DNA of 41,769 bases, taken from Prevotella sp. (lineage in GTDB: Bacteria; Bacteroidota; Bacteroidia; Bacteroidales; Bacteroidaceae). The notes below the pieces were generated by a model. The model saw only the letters and a program-made list of their open reading frames with translations, was not told the DNA's origin and made no database searches. This document shows, in pieces, positions 32,937-41,662 of this stretch; the first letter of the stretch is position 1, and the number at the start of each line of letters is the position of its first letter. Location of the stretch: contig JAEEQB010000046.1 in the NCBI GenBank assembly GCA_016285075.1, forward strand, positions 1 to 41,769, given 5' to 3'. A program made the position numbers and the translations under genes.

Positions 32937-33854
32937 TCATCTTAAGCGTATTGCTTCACCAACCTGCAATCCATCTTCAAGGCTTAGGCGATTCATCTTG
33001 CAGAGCGATTTCAGTCGGATGCCATAGTTCTGAGCAATGGAATACATCGATTCACCTTCCCTTACATAGTGAAGGTATCCATCATATTCCTTAGGAGCCT
33101 TTTTCTGCTTCTTCTTGAGCCAGATTCTCTCTCCCACCTCCAGAGCATCGTCGGCTCCACGTTCGTTGTATCTGGCAATCTTCTTGTAGGAAACACCTAT
33201 TTCCTTTCCGATACTACGGAAGGTGTCACCACGACGTACATGGATGTAATAGTTCTTATTATATATCTTGATGGGATGCAGCTGCTCTCCTTGAGGCACA
33301 CGGTCTCTTGAATGTGCCACAATATACTTGTCATAGTTCGTTGCCTTATCATATTTATAAAGCTGGTACAGCTGAATCAGTTCTATCAAACGGTCAGCAT
33401 AGAGAGGATTGGTAGCATATCCGGCTGCCTTCAACCCTCGTGCCCATCCCCTATAGTCTGTCAGTTCCAGGCTGAACAGCGAACGGTAACGCTTCCCTTT
33501 AGCCAAAAAACGGGAATGGTCCTCAAACGACTGATAGGGTGAATCGTAGGCACGAAAACATTCGTTACTCTTATCATCATCATGATATACTGTACGCCCC
33601 TTCCATTCATGACACTTAATGCCGAAGTGGTTATTACCCTTGCGAGCCAGTTCGCTATTACCTGCACCACTTTCAAAGATGCCCTGAGCCAACGTAATGG
33701 ATGCAGGGACTTTCCAACGCAGCATCTGCTCGATGGCAATGTCCTTGTACTGGGATATATATTGCTCGTAGCGTTCATTCCATTTCATCTGCTGTGCAAC
33801 AGCAGCATACGGGACAAAAAAAGCTACCAGCAGTAATAGTTTCTTCATTATCAT
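32937..33854 (-). CDS. Secreted glucosaminidase (GH73-type) with two LysM domains
   Basis: A signal peptide (about residues 1-20, ending AVAQ) is followed by a glucosaminidase domain (about 30-170) with ITLAQGIFESGAGNSELA (probable catalytic Glu), NNHFGIKC and the AAGYATNPLYADRL substrate segment. Two LysM peptidoglycan-binding repeats follow (about 200-250, from IHVRRGDTFRSIG; and 260-305, from HYVREGESMYSIA). The enzyme would cleave GlcNAc-MurNAc bonds during wall growth or division. An ATG at 33848 is an equally plausible start. Confidence 0.92.
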   Translation of the reverse strand: MIMKKLLLLVAFFVPYAAVAQQMKWNERYEQYISQYKDIAIEQMLRWKVPASITLAQGIFESGAGNSELARKGNNHFGIKCHEWKGRTVYHDDDKSNECFRAYDSPYQSFEDHSRFLAKGKRYRSLFSLELTDYRGWARGLKAAGYATNPLYADRLIELIQLYQLYKYDKATNYDKYIVAHSRDRVPQGEQLHPIKIYNKNYYIHVRRGDTFRSIGKEIGVSYKKIARYNERGADDALEVGERIWLKKKQKKAPKEYDGYLHYVREGESMYSIAQNYGIRLKSLCKMNRLSLEDGLQVGEAIRLR

Positions 33855-33868
33855 TTCGTATTTGCATG

Positions 33869-33876
33869 CAAAATTA
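33869..33876 (-). promoter_or_regulatory. -7 box for the glucosaminidase gene
   Basis: The minus strand reads TAATTTTG, matching TAnnTTTG, 15-21 bp upstream of the candidate starts. No clear -33 element is visible. Confidence 0.45.
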
Positions 33877-33962
33877 CAAAATAATCCATATTCAGAGCCG
33901 ATAATTGTGCACTATTTTGTTTTTTTAATGATGTTTGTGGCCTTTGGTTCAGAATTATTTTA

Positions 33963-33970
33963 TATTTTTG
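33963..33970 (+). promoter_or_regulatory. -7 box for cdd
   Basis: TATTTTTG fits TAnnTTTG and sits 20 bp before the cdd ATG at 33990. TTTG at 33943-33946 is a possible -33 element, though its 16-bp spacer is short. Confidence 0.5.
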
Positions 33971-33989
33971 CAGAGAAAACTATAAACTC

Positions 33990-34463
33990 ATGAAAGAATT
34001 ACAACTAAAATCCAATATTCTGGAATGCCAGTTGGAGGAACTAACTGAAGAAGAGCAGCATCTCGTCAGTCTGGCCATCGAGGCCACACATAATAGTTAT
34101 GTACCCTACTCCCACTTCCATGTAGGCGCTGCGGTCCGTCTGGCCAACGGCATGGAAATCTCTGGCTGTAACCAAGAGAACGCAGCATTTCCGGCTGGTA
34201 TCTGTGCCGAACGCTCTGCCATCTTTGCTGCAGGAGCAAAATACCCTGACCAGCCCATTGAGATGCTTGCCATAGCTGCAGCCAACGATGAAGGCCTGCT
34301 ACAACAGGAGCCCGTAAGTCCTTGTGGCACATGCCGTCAGGTCATTATTGAGACAGAGACGCGCTTCAAGCATCCTGTACGCATCCTGTTGTATGGGACA
34401 CGTTGTACTTATGTCATCAACGGCATCAGCCAACTCATGCCCCTCTCGTTTACTGAATTCTAA
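33990..34463 (+). CDS. cdd: Cytidine deaminase
   Basis: This zinc enzyme deaminates cytidine and deoxycytidine to uridine and deoxyuridine in pyrimidine salvage. The zinc ligand Cys72 and catalytic Glu74 lie in PAGICAERSA, and Cys112 and Cys115 in SPCGTCRQ. The substrate loop YVPYSHFHVGAAV is present. At 157 residues it is the homotetrameric type. A nucleoside phosphorylase lies two genes downstream on the same strand, consistent with a shared nucleoside salvage role. The start is preceded by an A/T-rich leader. Confidence 0.95.
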   Translation: MKELQLKSNILECQLEELTEEEQHLVSLAIEATHNSYVPYSHFHVGAAVRLANGMEISGCNQENAAFPAGICAERSAIFAAGAKYPDQPIEMLAIAAANDEGLLQQEPVSPCGTCRQVIIETETRFKHPVRILLYGTRCTYVINGISQLMPLSFTEF

Positions 34464-34482
34464 ACCCATACACATAGCTACC

Positions 34483-35634
34483 ATGTTGATAAAACACATC
34501 ATAATAGGTGTTGCGCTATTGTTTGCACTACCCCTGTCTGCACAACGGGCGCGGAAAAAGGCTCCCATCAAGAAGAAACCTGTGGTGGAAGAACCTCAGG
34601 AAGACCCAAGGATCACAGCCATGCGTGAAGCCACACAACGGATTGTCTTCATTGACAGCATCGTTGTCGATAAGCAAGGGTTCCTAAACCAATACAAGCT
34701 TTCTGCCGAATCAGGACAGCTGATGTACTATGCCGACTTCTTCCATAACGATGAACAGCCCTACTCCATCTGCTTCCTCAACGAACTGGGTAACAAGGCC
34801 TGGTTTGCCAAGTCGGGGACTCTTTACACCACAGACCTGCTTGGAGGCAAGGAGTGGAACACACCAGCCCCCCTGGAAGGACTCGACAGAGAGCTTTTCT
34901 CGCCTGCCAATTATCCGTTCATGATGGCTGATGGCACTACATTCTATTTCTCAGCAGCAGGTCCTGAGAGCATTGGAGGCCTTGACATTTTTGTCACCCG
35001 CTATGATTCCAACACGGGAAAGTTTCTACTGCCCGAGAACATTGGAATGCCATTCAATTCCGAGGCCAACGACTACATGATTGCCTTTGACGAAATGAGC
35101 AACATAGGCTATTTTGCAACCGATCGACGCCAGCCGGAAGGGAAGGTATGCATCTACACATTCATCCCCAACAAGACACGTCGGACGTACGACACAGATG
35201 CACTGGAAGAACAGACCCTGCACTCTTTGGCCGATATTCAGTCCATTGCCGACACATGGGGAGAGGGAAACGAACGCAAGGAAGCTCTCGCACGCCTGCA
35301 GGCACTACACAGTTCGCAACAGGCCAGCCCCCAGCAGAAACACAGCAACGAGATGTTTTCTTTCATGATTGACGACCATACCACCTACCATGCACTCGCC
35401 GACTTCATGGTGCTTGACAACCGTACTCGCTACATGGAGCTCCAGAATTCTGAAAAACAATTACACCAACTCTCCAAAACGCTTGACACCCTGCGTCAGC
35501 AATATGCCAACGACAAGGCCAAGGTGAATCCCAATGACATCCTGCAGTCAGAGGAGGCATATTACAACCTGCAACGCTCTGTCCGAAAACTAGAGAAAGA
35601 AATACGTAATTCCGAGATAAAAGCCCGTCAATAA
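34483..35634 (+). CDS. Secreted PD40/WD40-like beta-propeller repeat protein with C-terminal coiled coil
   Basis: A signal peptide (about residues 1-21, ending LPLSAQ) precedes a basic stretch and a region with PD40-type repeats (about 60-235): FMMADGTTFYFSAAGPESIG, GGLDIFVTRYD and NDYMIAFDEMSNIGYFATDRR. Residues 325-383 form a predicted coiled coil rich in Gln, Leu and Lys. Similar repeats occur in OmpA-linked Bacteroidota envelope proteins, but no OmpA domain is present here. An in-frame extension to 34324 lies inside cdd and is rejected. Binding or structural function in the envelope is inferred only. Confidence 0.75.
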   Translation: MLIKHIIIGVALLFALPLSAQRARKKAPIKKKPVVEEPQEDPRITAMREATQRIVFIDSIVVDKQGFLNQYKLSAESGQLMYYADFFHNDEQPYSICFLNELGNKAWFAKSGTLYTTDLLGGKEWNTPAPLEGLDRELFSPANYPFMMADGTTFYFSAAGPESIGGLDIFVTRYDSNTGKFLLPENIGMPFNSEANDYMIAFDEMSNIGYFATDRRQPEGKVCIYTFIPNKTRRTYDTDALEEQTLHSLADIQSIADTWGEGNERKEALARLQALHSSQQASPQQKHSNEMFSFMIDDHTTYHALADFMVLDNRTRYMELQNSEKQLHQLSKTLDTLRQQYANDKAKVNPNDILQSEEAYYNLQRSVRKLEKEIRNSEIKARQ

Positions 35635-35656
35635 TAACCTAAAAACAGAAAGCCCT

Positions 35657-36535
35657 ATGAATACAAAAAGAACATTTCCTGAGTCAGAACTGATTATCAA
35701 TGCCGACGGCTCATGCTTCCATCTGCATCTGAAGCCAGAACAGCTGGCTGACAAGGTTATCCTCGTGGGTGATCCTGCACGTGTTGACACCGTTGCTGCT
35801 CATTTCGACTCGAAGGAATGCGAGGTCAGCAGCCGTGAGTTCCACACCATCACCGGCATGTTTAAAGGCAAGCGCATCACCTGCCAAAGCCACGGCATCG
35901 GCTGTGACAACATCGATATCGTGATGAATGAACTTGACACGCTGGCCAACATCGACTATGCTACCCGCACCGAGCGTGAAGAGCATCGTACCCTGACCTG
36001 TGTGCGCATTGGTACTTGTGGAGGACTACAGCCGTTTACCCCGACTGGCTGTTTCGTAGCCTCCGTGAAGAGTATCGGCTTCGACGGTCTGTTGAACTAT
36101 TATGCAGGACGTAACGTTGTTTGCGATGTTGAGATGGAACGCGCGTTCAAGGAACACATGAAGTGGAACCCCATCAAAGGCGCTCCATACGTGGCCATTG
36201 CCGATGCTGACCTCATTAACCAGGTGGCTGCCAACGACATGGTACGCGGCTACACAGTAGCATGCGGCGGATTCTACGGCCCCCAAGGGCGACAGCTGCG
36301 CGCAGATATTGCAGACCCGGAACAGAATGCCAAGATAGAGTCGTTCGAGTATGAAGGCATGAAAATCTGCAACTTCGAAATGGAGTCAAGTGCCCTCGCC
36401 GGTCTTGCCTCGCTTCTCGGACACCGTGCCATGACCTGCTGCATGGTGATAGCCAATCGGTACGCAAAGAAGATGAACACTGACTACAAAAACTCCATCG
36501 ACACGCTCATCGAGAAGGTCCTTGATAGGATATGA
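35657..36535 (+). CDS. Nucleoside phosphorylase (uridine phosphorylase-like)
   Basis: The 292-residue protein belongs to the PNP/UDP phosphorylase family 1: VGDPARVDTVAAHF (phosphate-binding start), RIGTCGGLQPFTPTG and the purine/ribose site NFEMESSALAGLASLLGH. These enzymes cleave nucleosides with phosphate to a base plus ribose-1-phosphate. Uridine specificity is plausible beside cytidine deaminase but not provable by eye. The stop codon overlaps the next start (ATGA at 36532-36535). The protein is somewhat longer than E. coli Udp. Confidence 0.88.
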   Translation: MNTKRTFPESELIINADGSCFHLHLKPEQLADKVILVGDPARVDTVAAHFDSKECEVSSREFHTITGMFKGKRITCQSHGIGCDNIDIVMNELDTLANIDYATRTEREEHRTLTCVRIGTCGGLQPFTPTGCFVASVKSIGFDGLLNYYAGRNVVCDVEMERAFKEHMKWNPIKGAPYVAIADADLINQVAANDMVRGYTVACGGFYGPQGRQLRADIADPEQNAKIESFEYEGMKICNFEMESSALAGLASLLGHRAMTCCMVIANRYAKKMNTDYKNSIDTLIEKVLDRI

Positions 36536-36831
36536 CAATGATTTATAAATTTGCAGCACTATTTATCGTCCTTGCCATTATCTTTCTTATCGGCAAGGGC
36601 GATAAGCTCATTGCAGGCTACAATACTGCCTCAGAGGAAGAACGGAATGAATTCAACATCCACAGGCTTCGATTGCTAATGGCCATCATCAGTGTCCTAA
36701 CTGCGGGCTTCTGCTGTATTCTTCCAATCATAGGCAAAGAAAAGGAGAATGTTGTGGGGGCAACCTTCGCCTTCATCATCGTCACCTTTGTTTTTGTAAT
36801 TCTTGCTAATACCTGGGCCAAGAAGAAATGA
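36532..36831 (+). CDS. DUF3784 small membrane protein
   Basis: This 99-residue protein has three hydrophobic helices (about residues 6-20, 48-68 and 76-95), with the DUF3784 signature GKGDKLIAGYNTASEEER between the first two. The function of the family is unknown. It overlaps the preceding phosphorylase by 4 bp and the following mnmE by 4 bp (ATGA at both junctions), so the three genes are probably translationally coupled. An internal ATG at 36538 is an alternative start. Confidence 0.88.
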   Translation: MTMIYKFAALFIVLAIIFLIGKGDKLIAGYNTASEEERNEFNIHRLRLLMAIISVLTAGFCCILPIIGKEKENVVGATFAFIIVTFVFVILANTWAKKK

Positions 36832-38219
36832 GAAACAACGAAACGATTTGCGCGCTTGCCACTACTCCAGGCGGAGCCCTTGCCATTATTCGTATCAGTG
36901 GTCCTCGGACCTTTGATGCGGTTTCGGCCGTCTGTACTTTACACTGTGACACTGTTGCTGCCAACACCATCCATTATACCCGCATCATTGACGCTGAAGG
37001 TGAGGTTATTGACGAGGTATTGGTTTCCATCTTCCGCGCCCCTCACAGCTATACAGGCGAAGACAGTGTAGAGATTTCCTGTCACGGCTCACGCTATATA
37101 TTAAATAAGGTGTTGGAACTCCTAATCCAGCAAGGTTGCCGCATGGCCCAGCCAGGAGAATACACCCAACGCGCCTTCCTCAATGGCAAGATGGATCTCT
37201 CGCAGGCCGAAGCCGTTGCCGACCTCATTGCATCCAGCAACAAAGCCACCCACCACATTGCCATGTCTCAGCTTCGTGGCGGCTTTTCTTCAGAGCTTTC
37301 CCGCCTCCGCGAACAACTCCTCAAACTTACCTCCCTCCTCGAACTCGAACTCGATTTCTCCGACCACGAAGACCTCGAATTTGCCGACCGAAGCGAACTG
37401 CTGAACATTGCAAAAAAAACCGACAACCGCATTACACATCTTGCCCGTTCCTTCGAGACGGGACAAGCTCTAAAAAACGGCATTCCCGTTGCCATAGTCG
37501 GCAAAACAAATGTAGGCAAGTCAACGCTCCTTAACAAACTGCTGCGTGATGACAGGGCTATCGTCTCTTCAGTACACGGAACTACCAGAGATACGGTAGA
37601 GGATGTGATAGACATCCAGGGCGTCACCTTCAGATTCATCGACACAGCAGGTATCCGTCAGACCACAGATGAAGTCGAGCAGATAGGTATCAGCCGCACA
37701 TACACTGCCATCCAGAAAGCCCGCATCGTGCTATGGATCATCGATGCAGAACCCACTACCGAAGAAGTTAAAGATATGATTGAGCGCAGCAAAGGCAAAT
37801 CGTTGATAATCATCCAAAATAAAATTGACATCCAATCACCTGTAGATTCTTCAATTTTCAGTTTAGTTTCGCAACTTGTCCCGTCCAACGACCCTCAACC
37901 TTCAATCTTACAAATTTCTGCCAAGCAAGGTACGAACATTGACAGACTGGAAAAGACCATCTTCGAATCAGCCAACATCCCTGAACTCTCCGAGCAAGAC
38001 ATCATTGTTACATCAGCCAGGCAATACCACTCTTTGCTCAGTGCCCAAGAAAATCTCTCACGAGTGCTGTCCTCCCTGGAATCCGGCCTCAGCGGTGACC
38101 TGGTCTCTGAAGACTTGAGGCTCGTTTTAGACGACCTTGCGAACATTACCGGTCAGGGCCGCATTGTAACCGATGAAATTTTAAGAAATATCTTTACACA
38201 CTTTTGCGTGGGCAAATAG
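36828..38219 (+). CDS. mnmE: tRNA modification GTPase MnmE
   Basis: MnmE, with MnmG, installs the (carboxymethyl)aminomethyl group at wobble uridine 34 of certain tRNAs. The N-terminal folate-binding domain (about residues 1-120) is followed by helices and a GTPase domain inserted at about 215-375, with G1 GKTNVGKS (225-232), G3 DTAGIR (from Asp272) and G4 NKID (331-334). The conserved C-terminus FCVGK is present. The length of 463 residues is normal. It overlaps the DUF3784 gene by 4 bp. Confidence 0.96.
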   Translation: MRNNETICALATTPGGALAIIRISGPRTFDAVSAVCTLHCDTVAANTIHYTRIIDAEGEVIDEVLVSIFRAPHSYTGEDSVEISCHGSRYILNKVLELLIQQGCRMAQPGEYTQRAFLNGKMDLSQAEAVADLIASSNKATHHIAMSQLRGGFSSELSRLREQLLKLTSLLELELDFSDHEDLEFADRSELLNIAKKTDNRITHLARSFETGQALKNGIPVAIVGKTNVGKSTLLNKLLRDDRAIVSSVHGTTRDTVEDVIDIQGVTFRFIDTAGIRQTTDEVEQIGISRTYTAIQKARIVLWIIDAEPTTEEVKDMIERSKGKSLIIIQNKIDIQSPVDSSIFSLVSQLVPSNDPQPSILQISAKQGTNIDRLEKTIFESANIPELSEQDIIVTSARQYHSLLSAQENLSRVLSSLESGLSGDLVSEDLRLVLDDLANITGQGRIVTDEILRNIFTHFCVGK

Positions 38220-38246
38220 AGTCTACGTCGGTATATAAATGACAAA

Positions 38247-38276
38247 GCCCGGACACGAGGTGAGTCATATCCGGGC
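38247..38276. terminator. Hairpin between convergent mnmE and DUF5675
   Basis: GCCCGGA (38247-38253) and TCCGGGC (38270-38276) pair perfectly around a 16-nt loop, 28 bp after mnmE and 20 bp from the stop of the convergent gene. It probably serves as a shared terminator. It also marks the boundary between the housekeeping run and the accessory cassette. Confidence 0.6.
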
Positions 38277-38296
38277 AATTGAAAAGAAATTGAGAG

Positions 38297-38743
38297 TCAC
38301 TTGATGGTAATCCAGACAGACTCACCCCTACCCTTGGCTTCGACGATTTTCTGTTTCAGGCGATGAACCCAGATGCGGCTGTCGAGCACTTTGCCGACTT
38401 CGCGGTTCTTGCCAACGAGGATGCAGCCTTCGGTGTCTTCTGAGCAGTTGCCTGCATGGATGCGGATGCCCTCAAATTTCGGTACGCCGAGCAGGATGGG
38501 AAGCCATTGCTTCATCTTCGGACTCCATGAGATGACTACCGCGTAGCGGCCTTCGGGGATGGCCGAGCGGCCTTTCACCTTGTAGGCACCGTTGGCGTAG
38601 TCACGCCAAGTTGGTTCCAATGTGTCGCAGAAATACTGGTTCTCTGTTCCTGCCAGATACTCATCATCCATGCGTCTCTGAATATAAAGGTGACCGATGG
38701 TGTAGGTCTTGCGCTTTGCTATACGTTCTAATATCAGTTCCAT
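38297..38743 (-). CDS. DUF5675 family protein
   Basis: The 148-residue protein begins MELILERIAKRKTYTIGHLY and contains FCDTLEPTWR, IPEGRYAVVISWSPK, IRIHAGNCSEDTEGCILVG and a C-terminal VWITIK strand, the pattern of DUF5675. The family is often found in prophages and mobile elements, and the HxGN...DTEGC centre looks like an active or metal site. Lytic or peptidoglycan activity is a guess. A TTG in frame at 38752 falls in the upstream repeat, so the ATG at 38743 is chosen. It is the third gene of the accessory cassette. Confidence 0.8.
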   Translation of the reverse strand: MELILERIAKRKTYTIGHLYIQRRMDDEYLAGTENQYFCDTLEPTWRDYANGAYKVKGRSAIPEGRYAVVISWSPKMKQWLPILLGVPKFEGIRIHAGNCSEDTEGCILVGKNREVGKVLDSRIWVHRLKQKIVEAKGRGESVWITIK

Positions 38744-38775
38744 AATTATCAATTATCAATTTACAATTATCAATT
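38744..38775 (-). repeat. Heptamer tandem repeat directly upstream of the DUF5675 start codon
   Basis: On the minus strand the units are GATAATT, GTAAATT, GATAATT and GATAATT, running straight into the ATG (38743). The period is exactly 7 bp. It is A/T-rich and fills nearly the whole gap to the upstream gene. Confidence 0.75.
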
Positions 38776-38786
38776 GCACGAAGTGC

Positions 38787-41150
38787 TTAATGTGGCAAAG
38801 TGGCATTGTGGCATTGTGGCGTTTTATGCCAGTGTTTGCTATCGGTTTTCTCTATCCAACCATCGCGCTTCCAGCGGGTGATGATGTTGCGCAAAGCTGA
38901 CTCTCCACAGTAGCCACGTTTCAAAGAGCGGAGGTCATCCATCGTGAACGAAGGAGCCAGTTGGTCGAACACAGAGTGATTGGCGCCATACCGCTGGCAT
39001 TCATCGCTGGCATCGACGTATTGATTCTGCAAGGCCTCGCCGAAGGTCTTGATCTGCTGACTCAGGCAATACTCAGCCATCATCAGCGCGAAATCCAGAC
39101 ATTGCTTCGATTCTTTATCTTTACCAGACAACAGGTGGAAGATCACTCCACAACGGAAGCCGATGACGGCAGCACGCTTGCGATAGGTGTCCTTCACGTG
39201 GTCGATGTCCTTGGCGGCCTCTACTCGTTTCTCTTCCACCCATACCTCGATGGCTTTCCTCAAACGTGGTACATCCACGAGTCCGCTAAACGAGCGCAAT
39301 CTGGTTACAGCCTGTTGGATTCGGGCCTCATCCTCAGCCGAACGTTTGCCAAATTTCGGCATCTTCTGGAATGAGGAGTCTGGCATTTCGGCTACCAATA
39401 TTCGAGAAGAAAGTCCGTTCTCGATATTGTCCGACTTAAAGCACTTTCGCATAGCTCCGTAGGTTCCGAGCATCGTCCAGTTATAGGCCACTTTCACCAC
39501 TCCTGATTCAGCCTGATCCGAGTTGTAGTCCTGTCCCCACTCACCATTATCAAACGAGAGGCGGTAGATGTCGTACTTCGAACTCCAGCTGCCAGCACCG
39601 TTGGTTTTTCTGAGGGTGTCAAGTTCCTCACCAAACGAGTATAGCGTGTGCCCTTGGGCATTCTTGAATCGCTTCAACAGCGTAGAACACGAGACCGTCA
39701 CCGGCACCATTCTTATCAAAACGTGCGGATCTTCAGGAGCCTTCTCGTTGGCCTTGCGGCCTTTCTTGCGCTCCTTCCATTCCTCTTCACGCTTGCGGGC
39801 AAGAGCATCCTCCTCTTCCAATTGGCGCTTCCAGATGTCAATGGCATTTTTCACCACTGACTTGTTCGAGGCCTGCTCGCCGCGAATGATGCTCATCAGT
39901 CCGAGGTGATGAATATTGCCGTCACAATACTCCACCTCCACCTGGTCGGCATATGCCGCTGCCATCGGCATGATGCCACAAAGCACGGGCATGTGCATGG
40001 AAACGGGAACACCCGTCAGCGACTCTTTCAAACCAATGGGCAGGGCTTTGACATTGACTTTCACACCAGTCTCAGCAGCCACAGCCTCGGCATCCTCGAT
40101 CTCATCCGAAGAGATTCCCATTTCGAGCGCACTCACAATCTGATCTATCAGTCGTGAACCCTTGGTGGGCTCCTTGCAGGCCGAATGGATAATGCTCCTC
40201 ATTTCCTGAACGGACAGTTTGAAATTAGGCATCACCTCTAACAGCCATTCCTCGTTATTGTCACAGATAGCACGTAGATTAGCCGCCAACTGATGCAACC
40301 GCTTGTTACGCTCGCCCTCGCTGGGTTCACCTCCCGTTCTGCGCCAGTACTCACATATAATAGAGGTATAAGGCACGCCTTTGAACTCTTGCGGGTACTT
40401 AGTTTCAACTTTCTCTGCAGGGGCTTCGGGGGGCACGGCAGGTGCTACAGGGGCAGGTGTTGGAGCATCGCCATCATCACCTGGATCATAGAAAGAACCA
40501 TCCTCAGTACGACCATCAATGCTCAGACCTCTATCAGTATATGCCTTGCGACGCTGAGCCACCTCTTCCTCAGAAAGTTGCTGGTACCAACCGTCGGCAC
40601 GATAGATCTCAAAATCGGCAGGCGAGATGTAGATAAACCTCTCAGGGGTAAAGCACGAAGTATCACACTCGACACCCAGAGCCTTGCAGTACTCACGTTG
40701 CGCCTCGGGCACCGTCATACCTAATGGCAGACGAATATCGATGTGCAGTTTGCGACGGATAGAGTAATCCTTATGGAGCATCAAGCCCTGCCAACGTCCA
40801 CCTATCTCAACATCGAGTTTTTCAGACATCTGGTTGGCTTTCTCCACCAACTCAGGGTCATCAATATCGATGCAAGTCTGCCAAGTGAAACTCTCGGCAA
40901 CGATATGTTCACGATCCCGATAGTCATCACGATACTTGGTATAATGCGGACAGCGGAACGGCAACCAGCCCTTTAACTTGCGCTGCTTTTCTTCATCCTG
41001 AGTGCCGTTGATGCGCTGCTCCAACTGCTTCAATCTTGGTGACTTCGTAAGAGAATCATAGTCTTGGAGCGGGCATTCTTTTACGAATGCCCTTGTTTGC
41101 TCCTTGTTCTGTCGCGGATTGATGGCTATTAGCCATTTCATTTGCTCCAT
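38787..41150 (-). CDS. BT4734/VirE_N-like PrimPol plus DUF3987 helicase-like protein
   Basis: The 787-residue protein has a BT4734-like (VirE_N, archaeo-eukaryotic primase-related) N-terminus, about residues 40-190. It carries a DxD pair, Asp95 and Asp97, in TWQTCIDIDD, and TSCFTPERFIYIS. A helical primase-C-terminal-like segment follows (about 265-345), then a DUF3987 P-loop-like region (about 370-690) and a winged-helix-like C-terminus (about 735-787). The Walker A site reads GEQASNKS (424-431), with Asn at 429 where GKS is usual. A role in priming or replicating a mobile element is inferred. It overlaps the upstream gene by 13 bp. Confidence 0.8.
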   Translation of the reverse strand: MEQMKWLIAINPRQNKEQTRAFVKECPLQDYDSLTKSPRLKQLEQRINGTQDEEKQRKLKGWLPFRCPHYTKYRDDYRDREHIVAESFTWQTCIDIDDPELVEKANQMSEKLDVEIGGRWQGLMLHKDYSIRRKLHIDIRLPLGMTVPEAQREYCKALGVECDTSCFTPERFIYISPADFEIYRADGWYQQLSEEEVAQRRKAYTDRGLSIDGRTEDGSFYDPGDDGDAPTPAPVAPAVPPEAPAEKVETKYPQEFKGVPYTSIICEYWRRTGGEPSEGERNKRLHQLAANLRAICDNNEEWLLEVMPNFKLSVQEMRSIIHSACKEPTKGSRLIDQIVSALEMGISSDEIEDAEAVAAETGVKVNVKALPIGLKESLTGVPVSMHMPVLCGIMPMAAAYADQVEVEYCDGNIHHLGLMSIIRGEQASNKSVVKNAIDIWKRQLEEEDALARKREEEWKERKKGRKANEKAPEDPHVLIRMVPVTVSCSTLLKRFKNAQGHTLYSFGEELDTLRKTNGAGSWSSKYDIYRLSFDNGEWGQDYNSDQAESGVVKVAYNWTMLGTYGAMRKCFKSDNIENGLSSRILVAEMPDSSFQKMPKFGKRSAEDEARIQQAVTRLRSFSGLVDVPRLRKAIEVWVEEKRVEAAKDIDHVKDTYRKRAAVIGFRCGVIFHLLSGKDKESKQCLDFALMMAEYCLSQQIKTFGEALQNQYVDASDECQRYGANHSVFDQLAPSFTMDDLRSLKRGYCGESALRNIITRWKRDGWIEKTDSKHWHKTPQCHNATLPH

Positions 41151-41662
41151 ACAGTTTCCTCCTTTCTCGTTTTCAGGTAAGACAAAATTTCATCGGCCTC
41201 CTCCTCATAGAGAGCCTTGGTCAGAGCCAGCCCGTATTTCTTCGGGAACTTGAAGGTGACATAGATGTACTCCTCGTTGATGCGTCGGCGACCATCGCTG
41301 GGACGTATTTGAGGTCGTGTCATCTTCACCGCTCCGTGAGGAGTCTCGAAGAGTGTGTCGTGGAGTGGACCTCTTGCCCCCCGGTTCCATCTTGTCACTC
41401 GTGTCAATCCGTTGGGCTCAACCTTGATGCCACCCTCATAGCTCACACACTCGCCGTTAGTTACTTGTTTTTCATCCTCCCACGGACACGGAATCACCGT
41501 AATGTCACCGTTCACGTTGAAGTTAACACTGCCGTCCATCTGGACGTTTTGCAGCAACAGCTGCTTCTTGAATTCGTTCTGCATAAATCTGATTGAATTT
41601 GCGAGATGAAGCAAGTGCTGAAATTTGGCCATTTTCACTCGCGAGACTTCCCTCACTCGCAT
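41138..41662 (-). CDS. Unidentified protein, first gene of the accessory cassette
   Basis: I do not recognise this 174-residue protein. It has an N-terminal helical stretch (KFQHLLHLANSIRFMQNEFK, about residues 13-32), a beta-rich centre (VNFNVNGDITVIPCPWEDE, RVTRWNRGARGPLHDTLFE), a basic loop (about 120-135) and a C-terminal segment EADEILSYLKTRKEET. It has no signal peptide or membrane helix. The start could be 41662, or the ATG at 41632, which gives MAKFQHLL. It overlaps the PrimPol/DUF3987 gene by 13 bp, so the two are surely co-transcribed and may form a complex. Confidence 0.6.
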   Translation of the reverse strand: MRVREVSRVKMAKFQHLLHLANSIRFMQNEFKKQLLLQNVQMDGSVNFNVNGDITVIPCPWEDEKQVTNGECVSYEGGIKVEPNGLTRVTRWNRGARGPLHDTLFETPHGAVKMTRPQIRPSDGRRRINEEYIYVTFKFPKKYGLALTKALYEEEADEILSYLKTRKEETVWSK

